Shown here: in pieces, positions 42,630 to 50,584 of the stretch
Layout: each line of letters opens with the position of its first letter
How positions within the stretch are numbered: position 1 is the first letter of the stretch
Origin: Catellatospora sp. TT07R-123
GTDB taxonomy: Bacteria; Actinomycetota; Actinomycetes; Mycobacteriales; Micromonosporaceae
Length of the DNA: 64,000 nucleotides
Assembly: GCF_018327705.1 (NCBI RefSeq)
Contig: NZ_BNEM01000001.1
Location: 4,154,001-4,218,000, forward strand
Reading direction: 5' to 3'
The notes under the pieces: generated by a model
What the model was told of the DNA's origin: nothing
Databases searched by the model: none
Seen by the model: the letters and a program-made list of their open reading frames with translations, nothing else
Translations under genes and position numbers: made by a program

Positions 42630-43907
42630 GTGGGTCGGTTGGATAACTTCAAGGCGAACGTCCGGCGCGCGTACGAGGCGAGCCGGGCCGGCGTGCGCGC
42701 CCGGCGGGAGCAGGAGGAGCGCGAGCGGCGGCAGGCCGAGCAGGCGCTGCCCGCCGCCGAGCCCGAGCAGGCCCACCACTCGACGAGCAGCCGCGACGAC
42801 GCCGACGTGCCGTACGCGCTGCGCATCGGCGCGGCCTGGGGCTGGCGCCTGATCATCCTCGGCTTCGCGCTGTACTACCTGCTCCAGCTGATGGGCAAGG
42901 TCAGCCTGGTCATCGTGCCGCTGCTGATCGCACTGCTGCTGGCGGCGCTGCTGTCCCCGGCGGTACGCCTGCTCAAGCGCAAGCGGGTGCACAGCTCGCT
43001 GGCGACCGCGATCGTGGTGGTGGCGGGCCTGGGTGCCGTGGTCGGCACGCTGTGGCTGGTGATCAGCCAGTTCCTGGACGGCCTGCCGCAGCTCATCGAC
43101 AAGGGCACCGAGGGCGCCAAGAAGATCCCCGGCTGGCTGAAGACCGGGCCGCTGCACCTGACCGACCAGCAGCTCGACAACCTGATCAAGCAGTTCACCG
43201 ACATGATCAACGCGAACAAGGACGCGCTGACCACGGGGGCGCTGACCACCGCGACCACGCTGATCGAGGTGCTCAGCGGCCTGTTCCTGGTGATCTTCTC
43301 GCTCTTCTTCTTCCTGCGCGACGGCCGCTCGATCTGGCGCTTCCTGCTGAAGCTGCTGCCCAAGAACGCCCGCGAGCCGCTGGACCGCGCGGGCGTGGCG
43401 GGCTGGCGCTCGCTCGGGTCGTACGTGCGGGCGACCGTCCTGGTCGCGTTCATCGACGCGGTCGGCATCGGCATCGCGTTGGTCGTGCTGCGGGTGCCGC
43501 TGGCGCTGCCGCTGGCCGCGCTGGTGTTCCTCGGCGCGTTCATCCCGATCGTCGGTGCCACCCTGTCCGGCGCCGTCGCCGTGCTGGTCGCCCTGATCGC
43601 CACCAACAACTGGGTGACGGCGCTGCTGGTGCTCGCCGCAGTGATCGCGGTGCAGCAGATCGAGGGCCACCTGCTCCAGCCGCTGATCATGGGCCGGGCG
43701 GTCGCCCTCCACCCGCTCGCGGTGATCATCGGCATCGCGGCGGGCGTGTCGCTGGCCGGGATCATCGGCGCGCTGATCGCGGTGCCGCTGATCGCGGTGC
43801 TCAACACCGCGATCCGTCAGCTGGTCGGCGCCCGGCCGCCCACGAACGCCGAGGTCGCGGCCGTCGCGGTTCAGCCCGCGGCCGGTCCGGAGAACCCGCC
43901 GAAGTAG
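42630..43907 (+). CDS. AI-2E family membrane transporter
   Basis: A 425-residue protein of the PerM/AI-2E family. A basic, Glu/Arg-rich N-terminus (1-55) is followed by about eight helices; the signatures VFLGAFIPIVGATLSG and QQIEGHLLQPLIMGR are intact. Members export small metabolites or drive Na+/H+ exchange; the substrate is not known. GTG start after GGGAGG. Its last 37 bases overlap the convergent PrsW gene. Confidence 0.9.
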   Translation: MGRLDNFKANVRRAYEASRAGVRARREQEERERRQAEQALPAAEPEQAHHSTSSRDDADVPYALRIGAAWGWRLIILGFALYYLLQLMGKVSLVIVPLLIALLLAALLSPAVRLLKRKRVHSSLATAIVVVAGLGAVVGTLWLVISQFLDGLPQLIDKGTEGAKKIPGWLKTGPLHLTDQQLDNLIKQFTDMINANKDALTTGALTTATTLIEVLSGLFLVIFSLFFFLRDGRSIWRFLLKLLPKNAREPLDRAGVAGWRSLGSYVRATVLVAFIDAVGIGIALVVLRVPLALPLAALVFLGAFIPIVGATLSGAVAVLVALIATNNWVTALLVLAAVIAVQQIEGHLLQPLIMGRAVALHPLAVIIGIAAGVSLAGIIGALIAVPLIAVLNTAIRQLVGARPPTNAEVAAVAVQPAAGPENPPK

Positions 43908-45331
43908 GGCTGCGGCGGCTGGCCCGGCGGCGGGTAGCCGGGGAACGCCGGGTAGGCCTGGTAGACCGGGACCGGTGGCGGCGGCAGCAGCGGCAGCGGC
44001 ACCACCGGCTCCGGCGGCGCGGGCACCGGGCGGGCCACCCCGTCCGGGAAGACCACCTGGTAGGAGCTGCCGTCCCAGTGCGCCGGGGGCATCTGCGGGT
44101 CGCGGCCCGCGTAGACCTGCCGGGCCGCGAAGAGCTGGGCCAGCAGTTGCGACTCCTCCTCGGCGCTGGCGGCCCGCTGCGCGTCGGTCCGGTCCAGCCC
44201 GCGGATCATGCCGTCGCGCACCAGGGCCAGCCGGGTCGCCGCGAACTGGAAGTCGCGCATCGCCTTGCGGCCGGCGTCGCCCGCCACCCGCCGGGCCCAG
44301 ACCTTGGCCGCGTGGCGGCGCCCCAGCGTGCCCAGCGAGGCGACCTCGGGCGGGGTCAGCCAGCCCGCCGCGGCGTACGCGGGCAGCACCTGCAATGCCA
44401 GCCTGCCCTCGCGGGCGCGCACCCACAGCGCGACGCCGACCATGAACAGGAACACCGGCATCATCACGGCGATGTAGCCGTACAGGAAGAACAGCGGCGT
44501 GTACTCGGCCGACAGGACCGCCATCAGGTTCCACGAGCCGTGCATCATCATCGCCAGCAGCAGGCCGCACAGCGGCGCGCAGATGCGCACCACCCGGCGG
44601 GGCGAGCGGGCCGCGATGCCGATGCCGACGCCGGTCATCGACGTGAACAGCGGGTGGGCGAAGCCCGACAGCAGGATGCGCAGCAGGAACATCATGAACA
44701 CCAGCTGCGCCCCGGAGTACGGCCCGTACTGCGAGTTGGCGTCGGAGTAGCCGTGCCCGCCGAGGTAGAGGATGTTCTCGACCATGGCGAAGCCGACCCC
44801 GGACAGTCCGCAGTAGACCAGGCCGTCGGTGATGCCGGACAGCTCCCGGCGCATGAACCAGAAGATCAGCAGCGGGCCGAGCGCCTTGCCGCTCTCCTCG
44901 ACCACCGGGGCGACCACGGTGGCCACGATCGCGTCGGGCAGGCCGACGGTCTCGAAGAAGAACCTGTTCACCAGCAGCGCCAGGCCCGTGGCCGGGAACG
45001 CGCCCCAGACGAACGCGCCGACCAGCAGCCACGGCGGCTCCGGCTCATACCGGTCCAGCCACAGGAACACGCTGACCAGCACCGGCACCGGCAGCACCGC
45101 GGCGACCAGGCCGATGGTGAACGCCTGCGGGCCGAGGTTCCAGCCCAGGTAGCCGAGCATCCCCACGGCCGAACCGGCGACGACCACGATGGCCAGTCCC
45201 AGCGCCAGCCAGCGCCGCCAGCCCCGCTTCGGCCGCGGCGGCGGGGCCGGCGGCGTCGGCGACACGGCGTCGGCGGCCAGGTAGGACGGCAGCGCGGCGT
45301 ACGGGCTGCCGTCGGCGGTGTGATCGGCCAT
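43871..45331 (-). CDS. PrsW family intramembrane metalloprotease
   Basis: A 486-residue protein with eight or so helices. The catalytic elements are VVEESGKA (EExxK), FAMVENILY, FAHPLFTS and MHGSWN, which hold the metal. PrsW in Bacillus cuts anti-sigma factors. The last 130 residues are a Pro/Tyr-rich cytoplasmic tail. The C-terminus overlaps the antisense AI-2E gene by 37 bp. It starts about 100 bp from the riboswitch region. Confidence 0.9.
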   Translation of the reverse strand: MADHTADGSPYAALPSYLAADAVSPTPPAPPPRPKRGWRRWLALGLAIVVVAGSAVGMLGYLGWNLGPQAFTIGLVAAVLPVPVLVSVFLWLDRYEPEPPWLLVGAFVWGAFPATGLALLVNRFFFETVGLPDAIVATVVAPVVEESGKALGPLLIFWFMRRELSGITDGLVYCGLSGVGFAMVENILYLGGHGYSDANSQYGPYSGAQLVFMMFLLRILLSGFAHPLFTSMTGVGIGIAARSPRRVVRICAPLCGLLLAMMMHGSWNLMAVLSAEYTPLFFLYGYIAVMMPVFLFMVGVALWVRAREGRLALQVLPAYAAAGWLTPPEVASLGTLGRRHAAKVWARRVAGDAGRKAMRDFQFAATRLALVRDGMIRGLDRTDAQRAASAEEESQLLAQLFAARQVYAGRDPQMPPAHWDGSSYQVVFPDGVARPVPAPPEPVVPLPLLPPPPVPVYQAYPAFPGYPPPGQPPQPYFGGFSGPAAG

Positions 45332-45415
45332 GCCCGCAGCCTACCCACCGGTGTCCGCCGCTGCTCGTCCCGTCGATCGACCGAAAGGGCCGGGACGGGG
45401 CGCGTCCGGGATCGC

Positions 45416-45421
45416 TATACT
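45416..45421 (+). promoter_or_regulatory. -10 box of the SAM-IV riboswitch transcript
   Basis: TATACT lies 9 bp before the aptamer. No clear -35 is visible. Confidence 0.55.
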
Positions 45422-45429
45422 GACGCCCA

Positions 45430-45566
45430 GGTTACGAGTGTCAGCCGCCCCGCCGTCCCGGCGCGGGCAAAGCCCCGGCTCGCTGACCGGCAACCCTCTG
45501 TGTTCGCGGCGGGGTGCCCCGGGTGATGACCAGGCCCAGTCCGACGGTCGTGCTGGGCAAGCGCGG
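45430..45566 (+). ncRNA. SAM-IV riboswitch
   Basis: The conserved aptamer strings of SAM-IV are present in order: GGTTACGAGTGTCAGC, then AAGCCCCGGCTCGCTGACCG, GCAACCC, GGGGTGCCCCGGGTGATGAC, and the final pseudoknot part GGGCAAGCGCGG. It senses S-adenosylmethionine and represses downstream genes when SAM is plentiful. It precedes a class V aminotransferase gene. Confidence 0.93.
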
Positions 45567-45587
45567 ACCTCCTGCCTGTCACCGCAG

Positions 45588-45606
45588 CCGGGGTCCCTGA
45601 CCCCGG
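45588..45606 (+). promoter_or_regulatory. expression platform hairpin
   Basis: An 8-bp stem, CCGGGGTC with GACCCCGG, whose right arm takes in the first GG of the Shine-Dalgarno GGAGG (45605-45609). Pairing would block initiation at the GTG of the next gene; it could be controlled by the aptamer. Confidence 0.7.
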
Positions 45607-45616
45607 AGGTGCCCCC

Positions 45617-46891
45617 GTGACCGCTGTCGCCACCCGTTCGTGCTCCACCGACGCGCCCGCCGTGCCCGTCGAGCCGGTGCGCGTCGCCGCCGCCGATCTG
45701 ACCGTGCTGGGCGTGCCCGGCCAGATCAACCTGGACTACGCCGCCACCGCGCCGTGCCTCAAGGCCGCCGCCGACGCCGTCACCGAGCTGCTGCCCTGGT
45801 ACGGCTCCGTGCACCGCGGCGCGGGCGCCCTGTCCCAGCGGTGCACGCTGGCCTACGAGCGCGCCCGGCAGACCGTCGGCGACTTCGTCGGGGCCCGCGC
45901 CGACGACCACGTGATCTTCACCCGCAACACCACCGACGCGCTGAACCTGCTGGCCGCGGCCCTGCCCGCGGGCACCACCGTGGTCACCTTCGCCGGTGAG
46001 CACCACGCGAACCTGCTGCCGTGGCACCGTGCCATCCGCCTGCCCGTGCCCGACTCGGCCGCCGCCGCGGTGCGCTACCTGGCCGCCGCGCTGGCCCAGG
46101 TCCGCCGGGACTCCCCCGACGGCCCGGTGCTGGTCGCGGTCACCGGGGCCAGCAACGTCACCGGCGAGCTGTGGCCGGTGCGCGAGCTGGCCGACATCGC
46201 GCGCCGGTTCGGCGCCCGGACCGTCGTGGACGCCGCCCAGCTCGCCCCGCATGTGCCGGTCGACCTGGGCACGCTGGACGTGGACTACCTCGCCCTGTCC
46301 GGGCACAAGCTCTACGCCCCGTTCGGGGCGGGGGTGCTCGTCGGCCGGGGCGACTGGCTCGACGCGGCGGAGCCGTACCTGGCCGGAGGCGGGGCGACCA
46401 GCGGCGTCGGCGACGCCACGCACGACGTGCGCTGGAACACCGGCCCGGCCCGGCACGAGGCGGGCACGCCGAACCTGTTCGGCGCGGTGGCGCTGGCCGC
46501 GGTCTGCGCGACGCTGGAGGCGGCCGACCGCGACGCGCTGCACCGGCGCGAGCAGCTGCTGCTGGCCCGGCTGCGGGCCGGGCTGTCGACCATCCCGGGC
46601 GTCGCCGAACTGCGCACCTTCGAGCCCACCGCCCCGCGTATCGGGGTGGTGTCGTTCGCGGTGCGCGGCCGGGACTCGTCCGAGGTGGCGGCCTACCTGG
46701 CCCGCGAGCACAACATCGGCGTACGCGACGGCCTGTTCTGCGCCCACCCCCTGGCCCGCCGCCTGCTCCAGGAGGCCGCCGACCGCCACCGCTGGCCCAC
46801 CACCCCCACCACCGCCCTCCGCGCCAGCATCGGCCTAGGCACCACCGAACCCGAGGTAGACGCGTTCGTCGCCGCCCTCGCCGCCCTCTAG
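45617..46891 (+). CDS. class V aminotransferase (cysteine desulfurase-like)
   Basis: A 424-residue fold-type I PLP enzyme. NLDYAATAPC leads the protein (39-48), TRNTTDALN binds cofactor phosphate, and the PLP lysine is in LSGHKLYAPFG. A Cys in DGLFCAHPL may be the sulfur-accepting residue of a desulfurase, although its position is not that of IscS. The SAM-IV riboswitch in front implies a role in sulfur amino acid or SAM metabolism. GTG start after GGAGG. It ends at a family II repeat. Confidence 0.88.
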   Translation: MTAVATRSCSTDAPAVPVEPVRVAAADLTVLGVPGQINLDYAATAPCLKAAADAVTELLPWYGSVHRGAGALSQRCTLAYERARQTVGDFVGARADDHVIFTRNTTDALNLLAAALPAGTTVVTFAGEHHANLLPWHRAIRLPVPDSAAAAVRYLAAALAQVRRDSPDGPVLVAVTGASNVTGELWPVRELADIARRFGARTVVDAAQLAPHVPVDLGTLDVDYLALSGHKLYAPFGAGVLVGRGDWLDAAEPYLAGGGATSGVGDATHDVRWNTGPARHEAGTPNLFGAVALAAVCATLEAADRDALHRREQLLLARLRAGLSTIPGVAELRTFEPTAPRIGVVSFAVRGRDSSEVAAYLAREHNIGVRDGLFCAHPLARRLLQEAADRHRWPTTPTTALRASIGLGTTEPEVDAFVAALAAL

Positions 46892-46905
46892 CCCGCCCTC
46901 TAGGC

Positions 46906-46966
46906 GTCGATCATGAACTTATGGCACGGTTCGACGGCGTGTCTTGTGCACGGCTTCCTGATCAAC
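46906..46966 (+). repeat. 61-bp element, family II copy 3
   Basis: Begins GTCGATCATGAACTTATGG, ends CTTCCTGATCAAC. It sits 14 bp after the aminotransferase stop. Its far end supplies the TGA stop of the convergent FUSC gene. Confidence 0.88.
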
Positions 46967-48125
46967 TAGCCGCCTCTGGGCCCGCCGACGGGCCGGGGGC
47001 GGGTGGGGCGGGGGCGGGTGGGCGGCGGGTGTGGGCGCGGCGGACGAGGCGTTCGGCGTCCTCGCGGGGCAGGCCGGTGGCGCGGAGGAGGTCGGTCGCC
47101 GTCGAGCGGACCTGGGCGTAGACGACCTGGCCGGAGAAGTCCAGGCCGGCGGTGTGGGCCTCGCGGGCGGCGCGTACGGCGCGTACGCCCGCGTCGCGGC
47201 TGTCCTCGGGTTCGCGGGCGGCGGCCAGGTCCCGGCGCAGCAGGTCGACCGCGTCGGCGAGCTGGTGCACCGCGTCCACCAGCGGCGGCGGCACCTGCTC
47301 GCCGTCGCGCAGGATCGACGTGATCCGGCGTACCAGCACCCGGCTGTTGCGCAGCGCCCGCGCCAGATGGTCGGCGGCGTCGATGTACTCGGTGAGCGCC
47401 GCCCGCTTGCGCCAGTGCACCGGCGCGATCGTGGACAGCTCGCGCCCGGCGGTCAGCGACTCGCCGAACGCCCGCAGCTGCGCCTCGGCCTGGCGCATGT
47501 CCCCCAGCGCCGCCTGCGCCACGTCGGCGTCGCGGTGCTCCAGCGCGTCGGCGCCCTCGTGCAGCCCGCGCGACAGGCTGTCCAGCAGCGGGGCCACCGC
47601 CCTGCTCACCACGGTCAGCGGGTTCAGCGGCAGCAGCAGGCCCATCACCACCAGCGCCACCGCACCGCCGACGACCGCGTCGACGAACCGGCTCAGGAAG
47701 TAGTCGGTGGTGGTCGGCAGCAGCGTGGCCACCAGGATGCCGGAGGACGCGGACTGGCTGACCAGGGCCGCCGAGCCGCCCAGGAACACCGCCAGCGACA
47801 TGGCCAGGAACACGACCAGGGCCAGCTGCCACACGCCCCGGCCGATGTACAGCACCAGCAGCTCGCCGAGCAGGATGCCGACCGCGTTGCCCGCGACGAT
47901 CTCGAACGCGCGGCGCATCCGCTGCCCCATCGAGATGGCCAGCGTGACCACGGCCGCGATCGGCGCGAAGTACGGCTGGCGGTGCCCGATCAGGTCGTGC
48001 GCGACCCACCACGCCCCGCCCGCCGCGATCGCCGCCTGCGCCGCCAGCAGGGCGCCCGCCCGGACCCGGCGCGCCCGGTCGCCCAGGGTGACCCGGGTGC
48101 GTCGGCCGAGCTCAGCGGCGTCCAT
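46962..48125 (-). CDS. FUSC family (aromatic acid exporter-like) membrane protein
   Basis: A 387-residue protein. Six N-terminal helices (about 25-180) with PYFAPIAAVVTL and GQRMRRAFEIVAGNAVG are followed by a long helical cytoplasmic part (200-360) and a Pro/Arg tail. Relatives export aromatic acids or act in stress. The ATG at 48125 follows the start region shared with the divergent HD gene. The stop codon TGA belongs to the repeat at 46906, so the repeat may have replaced the original 3' end. Confidence 0.87.
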   Translation of the reverse strand: MDAAELGRRTRVTLGDRARRVRAGALLAAQAAIAAGGAWWVAHDLIGHRQPYFAPIAAVVTLAISMGQRMRRAFEIVAGNAVGILLGELLVLYIGRGVWQLALVVFLAMSLAVFLGGSAALVSQSASSGILVATLLPTTTDYFLSRFVDAVVGGAVALVVMGLLLPLNPLTVVSRAVAPLLDSLSRGLHEGADALEHRDADVAQAALGDMRQAEAQLRAFGESLTAGRELSTIAPVHWRKRAALTEYIDAADHLARALRNSRVLVRRITSILRDGEQVPPPLVDAVHQLADAVDLLRRDLAAAREPEDSRDAGVRAVRAAREAHTAGLDFSGQVVYAQVRSTATDLLRATGLPREDAERLVRRAHTRRPPAPAPPAPGPSAGPEAAS

Positions 48126-48182
48126 GACACCACTGTGGCGCAGACCGCATCGCGAGCCGTGCCGATGCGTCAAGATTCAGCC

Positions 48183-48812
48183 ATGGCCGAGGTAGCCCGT
48201 TTCGTCGCCACCGCCCGCGCCGCCGGGGCGACCGCCCCCGACGACACCCTGACCGCTGTCGGGACCGAGCTGGTCAACCGCTGGTCCGAGCCGCACCGCT
48301 TCTACCACGACCTGTCCCACCTGGCCGCCACCCTGGACCTGGTCGACGACCCGGTGATCGAGCTGGCGCTGTGGGGCCACGACGCGATCTACGACCCGAC
48401 CGCCGCCGACAACGAGGAGCGCAGCGCCGAGCTCACCGCGGCGTTGCTGTCCGAGTGCGGCCTGCCCGCCGCCGTGGTCGAGGAGGCGGTCCGGCTGGTA
48501 CGGCTCACCGCCGGCCACGCCGTCGACCCCGCCGACCGCACCGGCACCCGGCTCGCCGACGCCGACCTGGCGATCCTGGCCGTCCCGTGGCCCGACTACT
48601 GCACCTACGTCGCCGGCGTACGCGCCGAGTACGCCCACGTCCCCGACGAGCTCTGGCAGGTGGGCCGCGCCACCGTCCTCCGCAACCTCCTGTCCCTCCC
48701 CCAGCTGTACCACCACCACCCCACCTGGGAGGTGGCAGCCCGCACCAACCTCACCCGCGAACTGTCCGCCCTCCACGCCCCGGCTCCCGCCGCCGACCCC
48801 GAGGCCAGTTGA
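48183..48812 (+). CDS. HD domain metal-dependent hydrolase
   Basis: A 209-residue protein related to predicted HD phosphohydrolases. HDLSH (about 42-46) and ALWGHDAIYD (63-72) carry the His and His-Asp metal ligands, and a later Asp lies in LADADLAIL. Substrate unknown. The start ATG is 6 nt after CAAGAT. Its final Ser-TGA is formed by the family II repeat. It converges with the DUF4031 gene. Confidence 0.85.
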   Translation: MAEVARFVATARAAGATAPDDTLTAVGTELVNRWSEPHRFYHDLSHLAATLDLVDDPVIELALWGHDAIYDPTAADNEERSAELTAALLSECGLPAAVVEEAVRLVRLTAGHAVDPADRTGTRLADADLAILAVPWPDYCTYVAGVRAEYAHVPDELWQVGRATVLRNLLSLPQLYHHHPTWEVAARTNLTRELSALHAPAPAADPEAS

Positions 48813-48868
48813 TCAGGAAGCTGTGCACGGGACACACCGTCGAACCGTGCCACAAGTTCATGATCAAC
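48808..48868 (-). repeat. 61-bp element, family II copy 4
   Basis: Reads GTTGATCAGGAAG on the plus strand and ends TTCATGATCAAC. It supplies the TGA stop codons of both converging genes, HD hydrolase and DUF4031, one at each end. Confidence 0.88.
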
Positions 48869-49148
48869 GCACGGGGGGGCGTGCGGCGGTGGCCAGGTGT
48901 TTGGGGAGGCGGAGGTTGGCGGTGCGGAGGAGGCGGGCTATGTCGCGGGCGGTGACGTGGGTGGCGCCGAGCCATATCGCCACCGGGACGAGTTCGGACG
49001 GGATGTCGTAGTGGTCGCGGTCGAAGCCGCGGCGGGGGGCGCCCAGCAGCTCGGCGAAGGCGTGCAGCTCGGCGCGGGAGACGTCGCTGACCAGGTGCGC
49101 CCACAGGCGGTTGTGGGCGGGCCAGACCGGGTTGTCGACGTAGATCAC
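48864..49148 (-). CDS. DUF4031 domain protein
   Basis: A 94-residue protein starting MIYVDNPVWPAHNRLWAHL, the DUF4031 signature, with a central DRDHYDIPSEL. The function is not established. The ATG is clear. Its stop codon lies in the family II element. It diverges from a flavoprotein gene across 22 bp. Confidence 0.85.
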   Translation of the reverse strand: MIYVDNPVWPAHNRLWAHLVSDVSRAELHAFAELLGAPRRGFDRDHYDIPSELVPVAIWLGATHVTARDIARLLRTANLRLPKHLATAARPPVR

Positions 49149-49170
49149 CCGTTCACGCTAGCGTGCTCGG

Positions 49171-50562
49171 GTGACCTTGCTCGATGAACTGCGCGGCGCG
49201 CTGGGGCCCGATCGGGTGATCACCGATCCCGACCTGCTCGCGTCATACCGGCGGGACGAAGCGGATCTGGTCGAGGCGGGGGTGCCGCTGGCCGTCGTAC
49301 GCCCGCAGTCCACCGCGGAGGTCGCCGCCGCCGTCACCGCCGCCGCGCGCCACGGCGTGCCGGTCGTGGCCCAGGGCGCGCGCACCGGCCTGGCGGGCGG
49401 CGCCAACGCCGTCGACGGCTGCCTGGTGGTCTCCATGCTCGGTATGGACCGCATCCTGCACCTCGACCCGGCCAACCGGATCGCCGTCGTCCAGCCCGGC
49501 GTCGTCAACGCCGCCCTGGCCCGCGCCGTGGCCGCCGAGGGGCTGCGCTACCCGCCCGACCCGGGCTCGTGGGAGTCCAGCACCATCGGCGGCAACGTCG
49601 CCACCAACGCGGGCGGCATGTGCTGCGTGAAGTACGGCGTCACCACCGAGTACGTGCTCGGCCTGGAGGTCGTGCTCGCCGACGGGCGGGTGCTGCGCAC
49701 CGGCCGCCGCACCCCGAAGGGCGTCGCCGGATACGACCTGACCAGGCTGTTCGTCGGCTCCGAGGGCACCCTCGGCATCATCACCGAGATCACCGTGGCG
49801 CTGCGCCCGGCCGCCGAGGAGTCGCTGACCCTGGTCGCGGTGTTCCCGACCACGGCCGCCGCCGGGGACGCGGTGAACCGGATCTTCTCCGCCGGGCTGT
49901 CGCCCAGCCTGCTGGAACTGCTGGACCGGGTGCACCTGGAGGCGATCGAGGCATACCGGCCGATGGGCCTCGACACCACAGCGGCCGCGCTGCTGCTGGC
50001 CTCGGCCGACACCGGATCGCGGGCGGCGGCCGATCTGGAGCGGATCGCCGAGGCGGCGACCGCGGCCGGGGCGATCGAGGTGTGGCAGGCCACCGACGCC
50101 GAGGAGGCGGCGCAGCTGCTGCTGGCGCGACGGCTGGCGCACCCGGCGATGGAGCGGCTGGCCGTGTCGCTGTACGAGCACGGCGGGCTGATCATCGACG
50201 ACGTGGCGGTGCCGCGTACCCGGCTGGCCGAGCTGCTCGACGACGTCGCCGAGATCTCCGCGCGCCACGGCGTGCCGGTCGGGGTCGTCGGGCACGCCGG
50301 GGACGGGAACATGCACCCCAACATCGTGGTCGACCGGGCCGACCCGGCCAGCGTCGCCGCGGGCCGCCGCGTCTTCGACGAGATCATGGAGCGCGGCCTG
50401 GCGCTGGGCGGCACCTGCACCGGCGAGCACGGCGTCGGCCTGCTCAAACGCGACTGGCTCGCCACCGAACTCGGCGAGGTCGGCGTGGACGTGCACCGCG
50501 CCATCAAGGCGGCGCTGGACCCGTCGGGGTTGCTCAACCCGGGCAAGGTCCTCGCCGCCTGA
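49171..50562 (+). CDS. FAD-linked oxidase, glycolate/D-lactate dehydrogenase type
   Basis: A 463-residue GlcD-like flavoprotein. The FAD-binding part has QGARTGLAGGAN and GGNVATNAGGMCCVKYG; the C-terminal part has GHAGDGNMHPN and the final GLLNPGKVL. It would oxidise 2-hydroxy acids such as glycolate or D-lactate. TAGCGT (49159-49164) ends 6 nt before the GTG. No GlcE/GlcF partner is encoded here, so it may act alone, like D-2-hydroxyglutarate or D-lactate dehydrogenases. Confidence 0.9.
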   Translation: MTLLDELRGALGPDRVITDPDLLASYRRDEADLVEAGVPLAVVRPQSTAEVAAAVTAAARHGVPVVAQGARTGLAGGANAVDGCLVVSMLGMDRILHLDPANRIAVVQPGVVNAALARAVAAEGLRYPPDPGSWESSTIGGNVATNAGGMCCVKYGVTTEYVLGLEVVLADGRVLRTGRRTPKGVAGYDLTRLFVGSEGTLGIITEITVALRPAAEESLTLVAVFPTTAAAGDAVNRIFSAGLSPSLLELLDRVHLEAIEAYRPMGLDTTAAALLLASADTGSRAAADLERIAEAATAAGAIEVWQATDAEEAAQLLLARRLAHPAMERLAVSLYEHGGLIIDDVAVPRTRLAELLDDVAEISARHGVPVGVVGHAGDGNMHPNIVVDRADPASVAAGRRVFDEIMERGLALGGTCTGEHGVGLLKRDWLATELGEVGVDVHRAIKAALDPSGLLNPGKVLAA

Positions 50563-50584
50563 GCCGGCTCTCGCTCTCGTCCGG

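Noticed and set aside
42597..45032. 811-codon minus-strand frame opposite AI-2E and PrsW
   Set aside because: No domain. Over the AI-2E part it is antisense to that gene, and in the PrsW region it shares the strand but is in another frame.
47031..48182. Upstream extension of the HD hydrolase frame
   Set aside because: It is antisense to the FUSC gene and lacks similarity; the ATG at 48183 follows a promoter-like box.
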